A stretch of 64,000 nucleotides of DNA from Streptomyces sp. R41. Its GTDB lineage: Bacteria > Actinomycetota > Actinomycetes > Streptomycetales > Streptomycetaceae. Below the pieces are notes generated by a model, which was given only the letters and a program-made list of their open reading frames with translations, was not told where the DNA came from and did no database searches. The position numbers and the translations under genes were made by a program. The stretch is taken from NCBI RefSeq assembly GCF_041053055.1, contig NZ_CP163443.1, positions 6,803,001-6,867,000 of the forward strand, in the 5' to 3' direction. Of the stretch, positions 45,450 to 54,695 are shown in pieces. Every line of letters begins with the position of its first letter. The stretch's first letter is position 1.

Positions 45450-46487
45450 TCAGTGCGACCGGGTCGCGGCGTAGTCGGCGAAGAACTCGCGGCGCTGGTC
45501 CGCCGTGAGGTGACAGGCGGCACCGCGCCCGTCCGTGACCTGCAGCAGCGGCTGCTCGGTGGAGCAGAGGCCGCCCTCGATCTTCTCCGTGAAGGTGCAC
45601 CGCGGGTGGAAGCGGCAGCCCGTCGGCGGGTTCAGCAGCGACGGCGGCGAACCGGGGATCGGGTTCAGCGGTACGTCGACCGGACCGTCCAGGCTCGGCA
45701 TCGAGCCCAGCAGGCCCCAGGTGTACGGGTGCTGCGGCTCGCGCAGCACCTCCTTCTTGGTGCCGCGCTCCACGCACCGGCCGCCGTACATCACCAGCAC
45801 GTCGTCCGCGATGTCGGCGATGACACCGAGGTCGTGGGTGATGAAGATGATCGCCGTGCCGAACTCCTGCTGGAGGTCCTTCAGGAGGTCCATGATCTGG
45901 GCCTGCACCGTCACGTCGAGCGCCGTCGTCGGCTCGTCGGCGATCAACAGCTCGGGGTCGCAGACCAGCGCCATCGCGATCATCGCGCGCTGGCGCATAC
46001 CGCCGGAGAACTGGTGCGGGTAGTCGTCCACGCGGACGTCCGGCTGCGGGATGCCGACGCGCTTGAGCATCTCGATCGCCCGCTCCCGGGCCTCCTTCTT
46101 GGAGGCACCGGTGTGCTTGCGGTACGTCTCACCGATCTGCTTGCCGATGGTGTGGTACGGCGACAGCGAGGCCAGCGCGTCCTGGAAGATCATCGACATC
46201 TTGTTGCCGCGCAGCTGCTCGAGCTCCCGCTCGGAGGCGGTCAGCAACTCCTTGCCGTCGAGCAGGATCTCGCCGTCGATGGCGGTGCGGTCTCGGTCGT
46301 GCAGGCCCAGGATCGTCAGGTTCGTGACGGACTTGCCCGAGCCCGACTCGCCCACGATGCCGAGCGTCTTGCCCTTGGCCAGGTCGAAGGTGAGACCGTC
46401 GACGGCCTTGACGACGCCGTCTTCGGTGGAGAAGTGGACCTTCAGATCCCTGACGGACAGGAAGGGCTGCTGATCGGTGCTCGTCAC
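45450..46487 (-). CDS. OppD-type importer ATPase, BldKD paralogue
   Basis: 345 residues. Walker A GESGSGKS, signature [14 protein letters not shown], Walker [13 protein letters not shown]. Like BldKD it reads FLSVRDLKVHFSTEDG at the start and [18 protein letters not shown] in the middle. C-terminal cysteines GCRFHPRC...GLC...AAC. GTG start. Confidence 0.9.
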   Translation of the reverse strand: MTSTDQQPFLSVRDLKVHFSTEDGVVKAVDGLTFDLAKGKTLGIVGESGSGKSVTNLTILGLHDRDRTAIDGEILLDGKELLTASERELEQLRGNKMSMIFQDALASLSPYHTIGKQIGETYRKHTGASKKEARERAIEMLKRVGIPQPDVRVDDYPHQFSGGMRQRAMIAMALVCDPELLIADEPTTALDVTVQAQIMDLLKDLQQEFGTAIIFITHDLGVIADIADDVLVMYGGRCVERGTKKEVLREPQHPYTWGLLGSMPSLDGPVDVPLNPIPGSPPSLLNPPTGCRFHPRCTFTEKIEGGLCSTEQPLLQVTDGRGAACHLTADQRREFFADYAATRSH

Positions 46488-46547
46488 GGGGACGCTCCTG
46501 AGGGGGGTGATGCCGGGGGGTAGCTGTCGGGGGCGGGTTGCCCGGGG

Positions 46548-47528
46548 TCAGGCGAGCCGGATCCGCGGGTCGATGAGGGCGTAGACGGCGTCGACGATGA
46601 TGTTGAAGAACACGATCGCACCGGCCGACAGGATGGTGACGCCGAGCAGCATGGGCAGGTCGCTCTTGTTCACGGAGTCCACCGCGAGGCGGCCGATGCC
46701 CTGGATGCTGAAGGTCGACTCGGTGATGATCGCGCCGCCGATCAGCACGCCCAGGTCGATACCGAAGACCGTGACGATCGGGCCCATCGCTCCGCGCCAG
46801 GCGAACCGGAAGAAGACGTTCGCACGGGACAGGCCCTTGGCGCGGGCGGTGCGGACGTAGTCCTCGCTGAGCTGTTCGACGAGCTGGGAGCGGGTCATAC
46901 GGGTGTAGTTGGCGGTGAAGATGATCGCCAGCGTCAGCCAGGGCAGCAGCAGCCCGGAGAACCACGCGACCGGGTCGTCGGTGAAGGGCGTGTACGACGG
47001 CTGCGCGAACAGGTGCAGCTTCGAGACCAGGAAGAACATCGCGACGTAGCCGACGAAGTAGATCTGCAGCGAGGAGCCGAACAGCGAGGCCGAGCTGGCG
47101 AACTTGTCCAGGAACTTGCCCTGCTTGAGGGCGGCCAGCATGCCCGCGCCGACGCCGAAGATCAGGAAGACGACGGCCGCGCCGAAGGCGAGCGAGAGGG
47201 TCGTCGGCAGGCGGTCCAGGATGGTGCCGAGGACGGGCTCGCGGTTGGCGAAGGAGTAGCCGAGGCAGGGGGCGTTGCAGTTCCCGAAGCCGGCGTAGTC
47301 GCGCCCGACGAAGACGCCCTTGAGCCAATCCCAGTACTGCACCGGGATCGGGTGGTCGATGCCCAGGTTGTGCCGGATCTGCGCGAGCATGTCGGGCGTG
47401 CAGTTCTTGCCGCAGGACATCATCGCCGGGTCACGCGGGATGGCGTAGAAGAGACCGAATGTGATGGCGCTGATGATCAGCAGGATGACCAGTGCGCCGA
47501 GGACTCGGCGGACGAGGAAGCGGGACAT
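46548..47528 (-). CDS. OppB-type importer permease, BldKC paralogue
   Basis: 326 residues, six helices. MSRFLVRRVLGALVILLIIS at the start; outer-loop cysteine pairs CGKNC and CNAPC as in BldKC; EAA loop TARAKGLSRANVFFRFAWRG. The frame extends 30 codons upstream without a supported start. Confidence 0.9.
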   Translation of the reverse strand: MSRFLVRRVLGALVILLIISAITFGLFYAIPRDPAMMSCGKNCTPDMLAQIRHNLGIDHPIPVQYWDWLKGVFVGRDYAGFGNCNAPCLGYSFANREPVLGTILDRLPTTLSLAFGAAVVFLIFGVGAGMLAALKQGKFLDKFASSASLFGSSLQIYFVGYVAMFFLVSKLHLFAQPSYTPFTDDPVAWFSGLLLPWLTLAIIFTANYTRMTRSQLVEQLSEDYVRTARAKGLSRANVFFRFAWRGAMGPIVTVFGIDLGVLIGGAIITESTFSIQGIGRLAVDSVNKSDLPMLLGVTILSAGAIVFFNIIVDAVYALIDPRIRLA

Positions 47529-47618
47529 GGGGGCGTGACTTTCCGGACGGGGCGCCGTCGCCGGGGGCGTGAGGAGGGAGGGCCGGAGGGGGCGGCCGGG
47601 CGAACGGCCACCCCCCAA

Positions 47619-47685
47619 GGGTCCTGCTGCCGGACGTGCGTCCTCCGCCCGGAGGCGGGTTCGGCGGCGTCCGGCGACAGGACCC
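47619..47685 (-). promoter_or_regulatory. Large intra-operon hairpin after the binding-protein gene
   Basis: Outer arms GGGTCCTG/CAGGACCC and GCCGGACG/CGTCCGGC enclose a smaller hairpin (CCTCCG/CGGAGG-type). It sits just after the binding-protein stop, where the first operon also has a hairpin. Confidence 0.6.
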
Positions 47686-47697
47686 GGGTCGTACGGC

Positions 47698-49458
47698 TTA
47701 CTTCATCGCGTACAGCTTGCAGAGCGCGACGCAGGTGTTGCCGCTGTCGTACACGACGTTGCCGACCTTGGAGCCGTGCATCCAGTTGCGGATCTTGTGG
47801 TAGTCGGGGACGACCGCCGCGAGTTCCATGATCTGGCGGTCGACGTTGCCCCAGGCCTTGTTGGCCTCGGCCGCGTCCGTGATCTTGGCGGCCGCGTCGA
47901 TGGCCTTGTTGACGCTCGGGTCGTTCAGCTGGGCGTAGTTGCTGCGGCCGTCGCCGATGTTCTTGCCGCTCCAGCAGGGGTAGAAGACCGAGTAGCCGTT
48001 CGGCCAGTCCGGGCTCCAGCCCGCACCGAAGAGGTCGAAGTCGTTGTCGATCTTGCCGATCTGGGTGTAGAAGGTCGACTTGTCGACCTGCTTGTTGACG
48101 ACCGTGAAGCCGGCAGCCTCCAGCGCGTTCTTGACCGCGACGGCCACCTTCACCTGGGTGTCCGAGGACTGGTAGGCGATGACCAGCTTCTGGCCGAGCT
48201 TGCCGGCCTCCTTCAGCAGGGCCTTGGCCTTGACCGGGTCGCCACCGGGCTTCTTGGTGACGCCGTAGAGGTCGAACTTCTCGTAACCCGGGGTCACCGG
48301 GGCGAGGATGGTGGTGGCGATCTCGCTGGTGGAGGCGCCGCCCTGGATCGTCTGGATCTGCTGGTGCGGCCACGCGTGGTTGATGGCCTGACGGACCTTG
48401 ACGTCCTTGATGCGGGTCATGTTGATCGGCCAGTAGTAGGTGACCGTGTCGACCTGCGTGAGGACGCGCTGCTTGAGCTTGGCGTTGGTGAGGACCTGGG
48501 CGATGCGCTCCGGGGCGACCTCGTTGAAGATCGACATCGCGTACTGGTCCTTGCCCGAGTCCGCGATGTAGCGGTCGGTCGAGGCCAGCAGCTCGAAGCC
48601 GAACTGGAAGACGTACTTGTCCGGGTAGTTGTTGCGGATCGAGTCGGTCTTCGGGTCCCAGTGCTCGTTGCGCACGTACGTGAGCGACTTGCCGATGGAG
48701 CGGGCGCCGATCTTGTACGGGCCGCAGGAGAAGGGGCGCTTGTCGTACTTCTCCTTGGTGTCGTGCTTCTTGTTCACCAGGGAGTAGCCACGCATGGCGA
48801 GCGTGAAGTTGAAGTCCGCGCGGGCCTCGTTGAGACGGAAGGTGATCGTCTTGCCGTCGACCTCGATGGAGTCGAGCTTCTTGCCGTCGTAGGGGCCCTT
48901 GTACTTGTCGCCGCCGACCAGCCACTGCTGGACGTAGCGGGGACCCTCGGCGATGAAGGAGGCGAAGAGGCGCTCGAAGGTGTGGCGGAGGTCGTCCTCG
49001 GAGATGTCCGAGCCGTCCTCCCACTTCAGACCGTCCTTCAGGGTGAAGGTCCAGGTCTTGCCGCCGTCCTTCATGGTGCCCGCGTCCGTGGCCGCGTCGC
49101 CGACCAGCGTGGCGCCGCCCTTGTCGTCGATCTTGTAGCCGGTGAGGCCACGCATGATCGGAGCGGTGATGGCGCCCTCGGTCGAGACGTAGATCTGCGC
49201 CGGGTCCAGGTGGTCCATGTCGAACTGGTCGAGCGAGTAGATCGTCCCGCCCTTGACCGCTCCCTTGACCTCCGGCGCCGGGCCGGTCGAGTCGGCCTTG
49301 GTGCCGACCAGGATCTCCTGGGTCTTGGAACCGCTGACCGAGGGGACCTTACGGCTCGACTTGTTGTCGCTGCCGCTGCCGCCACAGGCGGTCAGCACCG
49401 ACGACGAGGCCGCGACCACGCCGGTGGCGATCATGAAGTTTCTACGGGAAAAAGACAT
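47698..49458 (-). CDS. Oligopeptide-binding lipoprotein, BldKB paralogue, Tat-type signal
   Basis: 586 residues. The signal SRRNFMIATGVVAASS followed by SVLTACGG combines a twin-arginine motif with a lipobox, so export by Tat and lipidation are predicted; BldKB in the first operon has an ordinary signal. SBP_bac_5 fold with KGGTIYSLDQFDMDHLDPAQ and GGKTWTFTLKDGLKWEDGS. Confidence 0.88.
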   Translation of the reverse strand: MSFSRRNFMIATGVVAASSSVLTACGGSGSDNKSSRKVPSVSGSKTQEILVGTKADSTGPAPEVKGAVKGGTIYSLDQFDMDHLDPAQIYVSTEGAITAPIMRGLTGYKIDDKGGATLVGDAATDAGTMKDGGKTWTFTLKDGLKWEDGSDISEDDLRHTFERLFASFIAEGPRYVQQWLVGGDKYKGPYDGKKLDSIEVDGKTITFRLNEARADFNFTLAMRGYSLVNKKHDTKEKYDKRPFSCGPYKIGARSIGKSLTYVRNEHWDPKTDSIRNNYPDKYVFQFGFELLASTDRYIADSGKDQYAMSIFNEVAPERIAQVLTNAKLKQRVLTQVDTVTYYWPINMTRIKDVKVRQAINHAWPHQQIQTIQGGASTSEIATTILAPVTPGYEKFDLYGVTKKPGGDPVKAKALLKEAGKLGQKLVIAYQSSDTQVKVAVAVKNALEAAGFTVVNKQVDKSTFYTQIGKIDNDFDLFGAGWSPDWPNGYSVFYPCWSGKNIGDGRSNYAQLNDPSVNKAIDAAAKITDAAEANKAWGNVDRQIMELAAVVPDYHKIRNWMHGSKVGNVVYDSGNTCVALCKLYAMK

Positions 49459-49542
49459 GGATGAGCCTGCCTTATAGGGACGATCGGGACGGTTGACTCC
49501 GGCCGCGCGACGTTGAACGGGCCGGGGTGGAACGGGGTGCGG

Positions 49543-50571
49543 TTACCGCTTGGACTTCGGGTCGAGCGCGTCGCGCACCGAGTCGCCGAGCAGGTTGAAG
49601 GCGAGGACGAAGATCACCATCGACAGGCCCGGGAAGAGCATGAAGGTGAGGTCCTCGGTGTAGAACTGGGCGCCGCGCTGGATCATGACGCCCCAGTCCG
49701 GAGTCGGGTCGATGATGCCGACGCCGAGGAAGGCCAGACCGGCCTCCGCGGTCACAAAGGCCGGAAGCATCAGCGTGGACTGGATGATGATCGGCGTCCA
49801 CAGGTTGGGCAGCAGCTCCTTGAACACGATGCGCCGCGGCGACGCGCCCGTGACCTTGGCCGCCTCGATGTACTCCCGCTCACGCAGACCGAGTACCTGG
49901 CCGCGCAGCAGACGGGCGATGGAGGCCCAGCCGAAGGCGGAGAGCACCAGGATCAGGGAGATGGCTCGCAGGGAGGTGGGGATGTTGTCGTCGGGGGCGA
50001 CGAACAGCCCGTACACGACCGGCATGAAGGCGATGAAGAACAGCGTGGACGGGAACGACAGCAGGATGTCGATGATCCGGCCGACGAGATAGTCCGTCTT
50101 GCCGCCCAGGTAGCCCGCGGTGACACCGACGATCACGCCGACGACGGTGGTCAGCAGGGTGGCGGCCACGGCGATGCCCAGCGAGGTGCGGATGCCGTAC
50201 AGCAGGAAGGTGAAGACGTCCCGGCCCAGTTGCGGTTCGATGCCGAACCAGAACTCCGAGCTCATTCCGCCGTTCGGCCCCGCGGGGTAGGAGAAGGCGT
50301 CCAGGAGTTCAGGTCGCTGGCTGGCGTACGTGGTGTACGGGTTCTTGCCGTACAGCTTGGCTATCAGTGGGGCTGCGATCGCGATCACGAAGAAGAAGAT
50401 CACGATATAGGCCGATATGACGCCCGTGCGGTCACGTTTGAACCGCTTCCAGGCGAGTCGTCCAGGGGAGCGACTCTCGGAGCCCTTGGTGGTGGAAGGA
50501 GAGGGCGACTTCTCGACGCTCTCGTCGGTCACCTCTAGCGGGGCAGCCGCGGATGGAGTTGGGGGGGTCAT
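49543..50571 (-). CDS. OppC-type importer permease, BldKA paralogue
   Basis: 342 residues. It shares with BldKA the stretch RFKRDR.GV.SAYIVIFFF, YGKNPYT and SEFWFGIEP, and the end GDSVRDALDP. EAA loop EAAKVTGASPRRIVFKELLP. ATG with GGAG five bases upstream. First gene of the inverted operon. Confidence 0.9.
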   Translation of the reverse strand: MTPPTPSAAAPLEVTDESVEKSPSPSTTKGSESRSPGRLAWKRFKRDRTGVISAYIVIFFFVIAIAAPLIAKLYGKNPYTTYASQRPELLDAFSYPAGPNGGMSSEFWFGIEPQLGRDVFTFLLYGIRTSLGIAVAATLLTTVVGVIVGVTAGYLGGKTDYLVGRIIDILLSFPSTLFFIAFMPVVYGLFVAPDDNIPTSLRAISLILVLSAFGWASIARLLRGQVLGLREREYIEAAKVTGASPRRIVFKELLPNLWTPIIIQSTLMLPAFVTAEAGLAFLGVGIIDPTPDWGVMIQRGAQFYTEDLTFMLFPGLSMVIFVLAFNLLGDSVRDALDPKSKR

Positions 50572-50653
50572 GGTGCTCCAGGCCCGATGCGGTCAAGGAC
50601 TCCGCAGGGCGCTCCCTACGGGCTACGCCGGACTTTTTCAACGCAATTCATTC

Positions 50654-50736
50654 AAGGTCAATAAATTCTCGACCCCCTTGGGTTTGTCTTTACCTTCTTT
50701 GCCTGGATTTGACCTTAGCGTAACTACGCGTGTAGC
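50654..50736. promoter_or_regulatory. Divergent promoter-like boxes between the two opp operons
   Basis: AAGGTCAA (50654-50661) and TTGACCTT (50709-50716) are inverted copies that could be the -35 boxes of divergent promoters. The plus-strand box is followed by a 16-base spacer and TGTAGC. The interval is clearly AT-rich. Confidence 0.35.
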
Positions 50737-51061
50737 GCACTGTGGCCGTTCCGTGTCCGGAATCGGGCTAACTACGCCAATCGGGCAAGGGGTTCGATAT
50801 GCGGACGCCGGAGTCTCGGAATGCGTACATCTGGTGCACGAAATCCAACGGTTCCGCATCGAACGGCGAAGATCCATTGCGTTGATCATCCGGAGTGGTC
50901 GCGTCCAGATGCATCCGGGTGGCGCCGCCACTCGGAAGGGTGGGGCGAAATAGCGATACACCCCGTATGGACCGATATTGGGCGCTAAAGGCACGGCGCA
51001 CCGGAGCTGAATTCCCGCGCCCCGGCGCCGACCGCACGGCGCACTCTCGAGGAGGCACTCC
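50737..51061. other. Long upstream region of the third importer operon
   Basis: Up to about 320 bp of leader with no gene; it ends in GAGGAGG before ATG 51062. Several short open frames occur but none has a ribosome site. Confidence 0.35.
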
Positions 51062-52693
51062 ATGCGTGGAGCCACGCACGCCAAATGGGCCGCTTGCGCG
51101 GCGGCGGTAGCCCTCGTGGCGACCGCCTGCGGGGGCGGAGGAAGCAGCGGCGGTGGCGGCAACGGCTCCGGAATCGTCTCCTCCTCCTGGGGAGACCCGC
51201 AGAACCCGCTGGAGCCGGCCAACACCAACGAGGTGCAGGGCGGCAAGGTCCTCGACATGATCTTCCGCGGTCTGAAGCGGTACGACGCCAAGACCGGCGC
51301 GGCCGAGGACATGCTGGCCGACAAGATCGAGACCTCGGACTCGCAGAACTTCACGATCACGATCAAGGACGGCTGGAAGTTCAGCAACGGCGAGGCCGTC
51401 GCCGCCCAGTCCTTCGTCGACGCGTGGAACTACGGGGCCAGCCTCAAGAACAACCAGAAGAACGCGTACTTCTTCGGGTACATCGAGGGCTACGACAAGG
51501 TCCACCCCGACTCGGGCAGCCAGAGCGCCGACACCCTCTCCGGGCTCAAGGTGACCGGCACCAACACCTTCACCGTCAAGCTCAACCAGAAGTTCTCTAC
51601 GTTCCCCGACACCCTCGGCTATGTGGCCTACGCGCCGCTGCCCAAGGCGTTCTTCGACGACCACGCGGCCTGGGTGCAGAAGCCGGTCGGCAACGGGCCC
51701 TACACCATCGACTCGTACACCAAGGGCTCGCAGATGGCCCTGAAGAAGTGGGACGGCTATCCCGGCGACGACAAGGCCCAGAACGACGGCGTGACCCTGA
51801 AGGTCTACACCGACAACAACACCGCGTACACCGACCTGCTGGCGGGCAACCTCGACCTCGTCGACGACGTGCCCGCCTCTCAGCTCAAGAACGTGAAGAA
51901 CGACCTCGGTGATCGCTACATCAATACACCGGCCGGCATCATCCAGACGCTCGCTTTCCCGTTCTATGACAAGAAGTGGGACACGAGCGGGGCGGTGAAG
52001 GTCCGCCAGGGCCTGTCCATGGCGATCAACCGCGACCAGATCACGAACACGATCTTCCAGAAGACCCGCACTCCGGCCTCCGACTGGACCTCGCCGGTGC
52101 TCGGCACGGACGGCGGCTTTCAGGACGGGCTGTGCGGCGACTCCTGCAAGTACAACCCGAGCGAGGCCAAGAAGCTGATCCAGGAGGGCGGCGGCCTGCC
52201 CGGCGGCCAGGTCAAGCTCTCGTACAACGCGGACACGGGCTCCCACAAGGAGTGGGTCGACGCCGTCTGCAACTCCATCAACAACGCGCTCGGCAACGAC
52301 AAGGCGTGCGTCGGCAACCCGATCGGTACCTTCGCCGACTTCCGCAATCAGATCGGCCAGCACAAGATGCCGGGACCGTTCAGGGCCGGCTGGCAGATGG
52401 ACTACCCGCTGATCCAGAACTTCCTGCAGCCGCTGTACTACACCAACGCCTCCTCCAACGACGGCAAGTGGTCCAACAAGGACTTCGACAAGCTCGTCGA
52501 CGAGGCGAACGCCGAGACCGACCGGGCCAAGGCCGTCAAGCTCTTCCAGCAGGCCGAGGGGGTCGTACGGGACAACATGGCCGCCATCCCGCTCTGGTAC
52601 CAGAACGGCAGCGCCGGCTACTCGGAGCGGGTCTCCAACGTGGCGCTCAACCAGTTCAGCGTCCCCGTCTACAACGAGATCAAGGTCAGCTGA
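51062..52693 (+). CDS. Peptide-binding lipoprotein (SBP family 5), third importer
   Basis: 543 residues. Lipobox VATAC then GGGG. DppA/OppA-like fold: QNPLEPANTNEVQGGKVLDM, FSNGEAVAAQSFVDAWNYG, YVAYAPLPKAFF. Internal cysteine pairs (GLCGDSC, AVC...KACVG). Strong GAGGAGG ribosome site. First gene of an A-B-C-D-F operon, probably the counterpart of the importer next to bldK in S. coelicolor. Confidence 0.9.
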   Translation: MRGATHAKWAACAAAVALVATACGGGGSSGGGGNGSGIVSSSWGDPQNPLEPANTNEVQGGKVLDMIFRGLKRYDAKTGAAEDMLADKIETSDSQNFTITIKDGWKFSNGEAVAAQSFVDAWNYGASLKNNQKNAYFFGYIEGYDKVHPDSGSQSADTLSGLKVTGTNTFTVKLNQKFSTFPDTLGYVAYAPLPKAFFDDHAAWVQKPVGNGPYTIDSYTKGSQMALKKWDGYPGDDKAQNDGVTLKVYTDNNTAYTDLLAGNLDLVDDVPASQLKNVKNDLGDRYINTPAGIIQTLAFPFYDKKWDTSGAVKVRQGLSMAINRDQITNTIFQKTRTPASDWTSPVLGTDGGFQDGLCGDSCKYNPSEAKKLIQEGGGLPGGQVKLSYNADTGSHKEWVDAVCNSINNALGNDKACVGNPIGTFADFRNQIGQHKMPGPFRAGWQMDYPLIQNFLQPLYYTNASSNDGKWSNKDFDKLVDEANAETDRAKAVKLFQQAEGVVRDNMAAIPLWYQNGSAGYSERVSNVALNQFSVPVYNEIKVS

Positions 52694-52700
52694 ACCGCCC

Positions 52701-52732
52701 ACGGGGCGAGCCCATGCCAGGGCTCGCCCCGT
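52701..52732 (+). promoter_or_regulatory. Intra-operon hairpin after the third binding-protein gene
   Basis: Perfect 13-bp arms (ACGGGGCGAGCCC and complement) around a 6-base loop, directly after the stop codon; no T-run. Confidence 0.65.
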
Positions 52733-52750
52733 ACTACCTCCGGAGCCCTC

Positions 52751-53674
52751 ATGGGACGGTACGTAATCCGGCGTCTGCTGCAGATGATCCCGGTCTTCAT
52801 CGGCGCCACACTGCTGATCTTCCTGATGGTGAACGTGATGGGCGACCCCATCGCGGGCCTGTGCGGCGACAAGCAGTGCGACCCCGCCACGGCCGCCCAG
52901 CTGCGCAAGGAGTTCGGCCTCGACAAGCCCGTGTGGCAGCAATACCTGACCTACATGGGCAACGTCTTCACCGGCGACTTCGGCACCGCCTTCAACGGGC
53001 AGAAGGTCACCGAGCTGATGGCCGACTCCTTCCCCGTCACCATCCGGCTGACGATCGTCGCGATCCTCTTCGAGATCGTCGTCGGGATCGCGCTCGGCGT
53101 CGTCACCGGGCTGCGCCGCGGACGGCCCGTCGACACCAGCGTTCTGCTGCTCACCCTCGTCGTCATCTCGGTGCCGGTCTTCGTCACCGGTCTGGTGCTC
53201 CAACTGCTGCTCGGCGTCGAGTGGGGCTGGATCAAACCGTCCGTCTCCCCGGACGCCACCTTCGGCGAACTGATCGTGCCGGGCCTGGTGCTGGCCTCCG
53301 TCTCCCTCGCGTATGTGACCCGGCTGACCCGCACCTCCATCGCCGAGAACAAGCGGTCCGACTACGTCCGCACCGCCACCGCCAAGGGCCTGCCCCGGCA
53401 CCGGGTGATCACCAGGCATCTGCTGCGCAACTCGCTGATCCCCGTCGTCACCTTCATCGGCACGGACATCGGTGCGCTGATGGGCGGCGCGATCGTCACC
53501 GAGCGGATCTTCAACATCCACGGCGTCGGCTTCCAGCTCTACCAGGGGATCCTGCGTCAGAACACGCAGACCGTGGTCGGCTTCGTGACCGTCCTCGTCC
53601 TCGTCTTCCTGGTCGCCAACCTGCTCGTCGACCTCCTGTACGCCGTACTCGACCCGAGGATCCGCTATGCCTGA
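52751..53674 (+). CDS. Peptide importer permease B, third operon
   Basis: 307 residues. MGRYVIRRLLQMIPVFIGAT start, six helices, EAA loop TATAKGLPRHRVITRHLLRN, end LVDLLYAVLDPRIRY. One cysteine pair CGDKQC in the first outer loop. Ends in an 8-bp overlap with the next gene. Confidence 0.92.
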   Translation: MGRYVIRRLLQMIPVFIGATLLIFLMVNVMGDPIAGLCGDKQCDPATAAQLRKEFGLDKPVWQQYLTYMGNVFTGDFGTAFNGQKVTELMADSFPVTIRLTIVAILFEIVVGIALGVVTGLRRGRPVDTSVLLLTLVVISVPVFVTGLVLQLLLGVEWGWIKPSVSPDATFGELIVPGLVLASVSLAYVTRLTRTSIAENKRSDYVRTATAKGLPRHRVITRHLLRNSLIPVVTFIGTDIGALMGGAIVTERIFNIHGVGFQLYQGILRQNTQTVVGFVTVLVLVFLVANLLVDLLYAVLDPRIRYA

Positions 53675-54695
53675 GCAGCCGCCGTACGAGCCTGAGGCAC
53701 TTCGCGGACCTGGGGGGTCGGTGGGGCCTCCCCCAGAAGACCTCGCCATGGCCCCGACCGGCATGGGGGGCACCATGGACCTCGGTACCAGTGAAGCTGA
53801 GACGCTCGAGAGGACCCCCGGCGGACCGGAGGGCACGGGCCCGCAGGAGAAACCCAGAAGCCTCTGGTCCGACGCCTGGCACGACCTGAGGCGCAACCCC
53901 GTCTTCATCATCTCCGCGCTTGTCATCCTCTTCCTGGTGGTCATCTCCCTGTGGCCCTCGCTGATCGCCACCCAGAACCCCCTCAAGTGCGACCTCGCCA
54001 AGGCCCAGGAGGGCTCGCAGCCAGGACACCCCTTCGGGTTCGACGGCCAGGGCTGCGACGTCTACACCCGGGTGGTGTACGGGACCCGCGTCTCGATCAG
54101 CGTCGGCGTCTGCGCCACCCTCGGCGTCGCGATCCTCGGTTCGGCGCTCGGCGGGCTCGCCGGGTTCTTCGGCGGGCTGGGGGACTCGTTCCTGTCCCGG
54201 ATCACCGACATCTTCTTCGCGATTCCCGTCGTGCTCGGCGGTCTGGTCCTCCTCTCCGTGGTGACCAGCAATACGATCTGGCCGGTCATCGGGTTCATGG
54301 TGCTGCTCGGCTGGCCGCAGATCTCCCGCATCGCGCGCGGCTCCGTCATCACCACCAAGCAGAACGACTACGTGGCCGCGGCCCGCGCCCTCGGCGCGTC
54401 CAACTCACGGCTGCTGCTGCGGCACATCACGCCCAACGCCGTCGCGCCGGTGATCGTCGTGGCGACCATCGCGCTCGGTACGTACATCTCCCTGGAGGCG
54501 ACGCTCTCGTACCTCGGAGTGGGCCTGAAGCCACCTACGGTCAGCTGGGGCATCGAGATCTCGTCGGCCTCCGCCTACATCCGCAACGCCCCGCACATGC
54601 TGCTGTGGCCGGCCGGAGCGCTCGCGATCACCGTGCTCGCGTTCATCATGCTCGGCGACGCGGTGCGCGACGCCCTCGACCCGAAGCTGAGGTGA
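53667..54695 (+). CDS. Peptide importer permease C, third operon
   Basis: 342 residues. A 75-residue Pro/Gly-rich cytoplasmic N-terminus precedes SLWSDAWHDLRRNPVFIISA; EAA loop AARALGASNSRLLLRHITPN; end GDAVRDALDPKLR. The start overlaps the permease B gene by 8 bp and the stop overlaps the next start (GTGA). Confidence 0.92.
   Translation: MPEQPPYEPEALRGPGGSVGPPPEDLAMAPTGMGGTMDLGTSEAETLERTPGGPEGTGPQEKPRSLWSDAWHDLRRNPVFIISALVILFLVVISLWPSLIATQNPLKCDLAKAQEGSQPGHPFGFDGQGCDVYTRVVYGTRVSISVGVCATLGVAILGSALGGLAGFFGGLGDSFLSRITDIFFAIPVVLGGLVLLSVVTSNTIWPVIGFMVLLGWPQISRIARGSVITTKQNDYVAAARALGASNSRLLLRHITPNAVAPVIVVATIALGTYISLEATLSYLGVGLKPPTVSWGIEISSASAYIRNAPHMLLWPAGALAITVLAFIMLGDAVRDALDPKLR

Noticed and set aside
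50768..54001. 1,077-codon minus-strand frame over the third importer
   Set aside because: Shadow of the well-supported binding-protein and permease genes.
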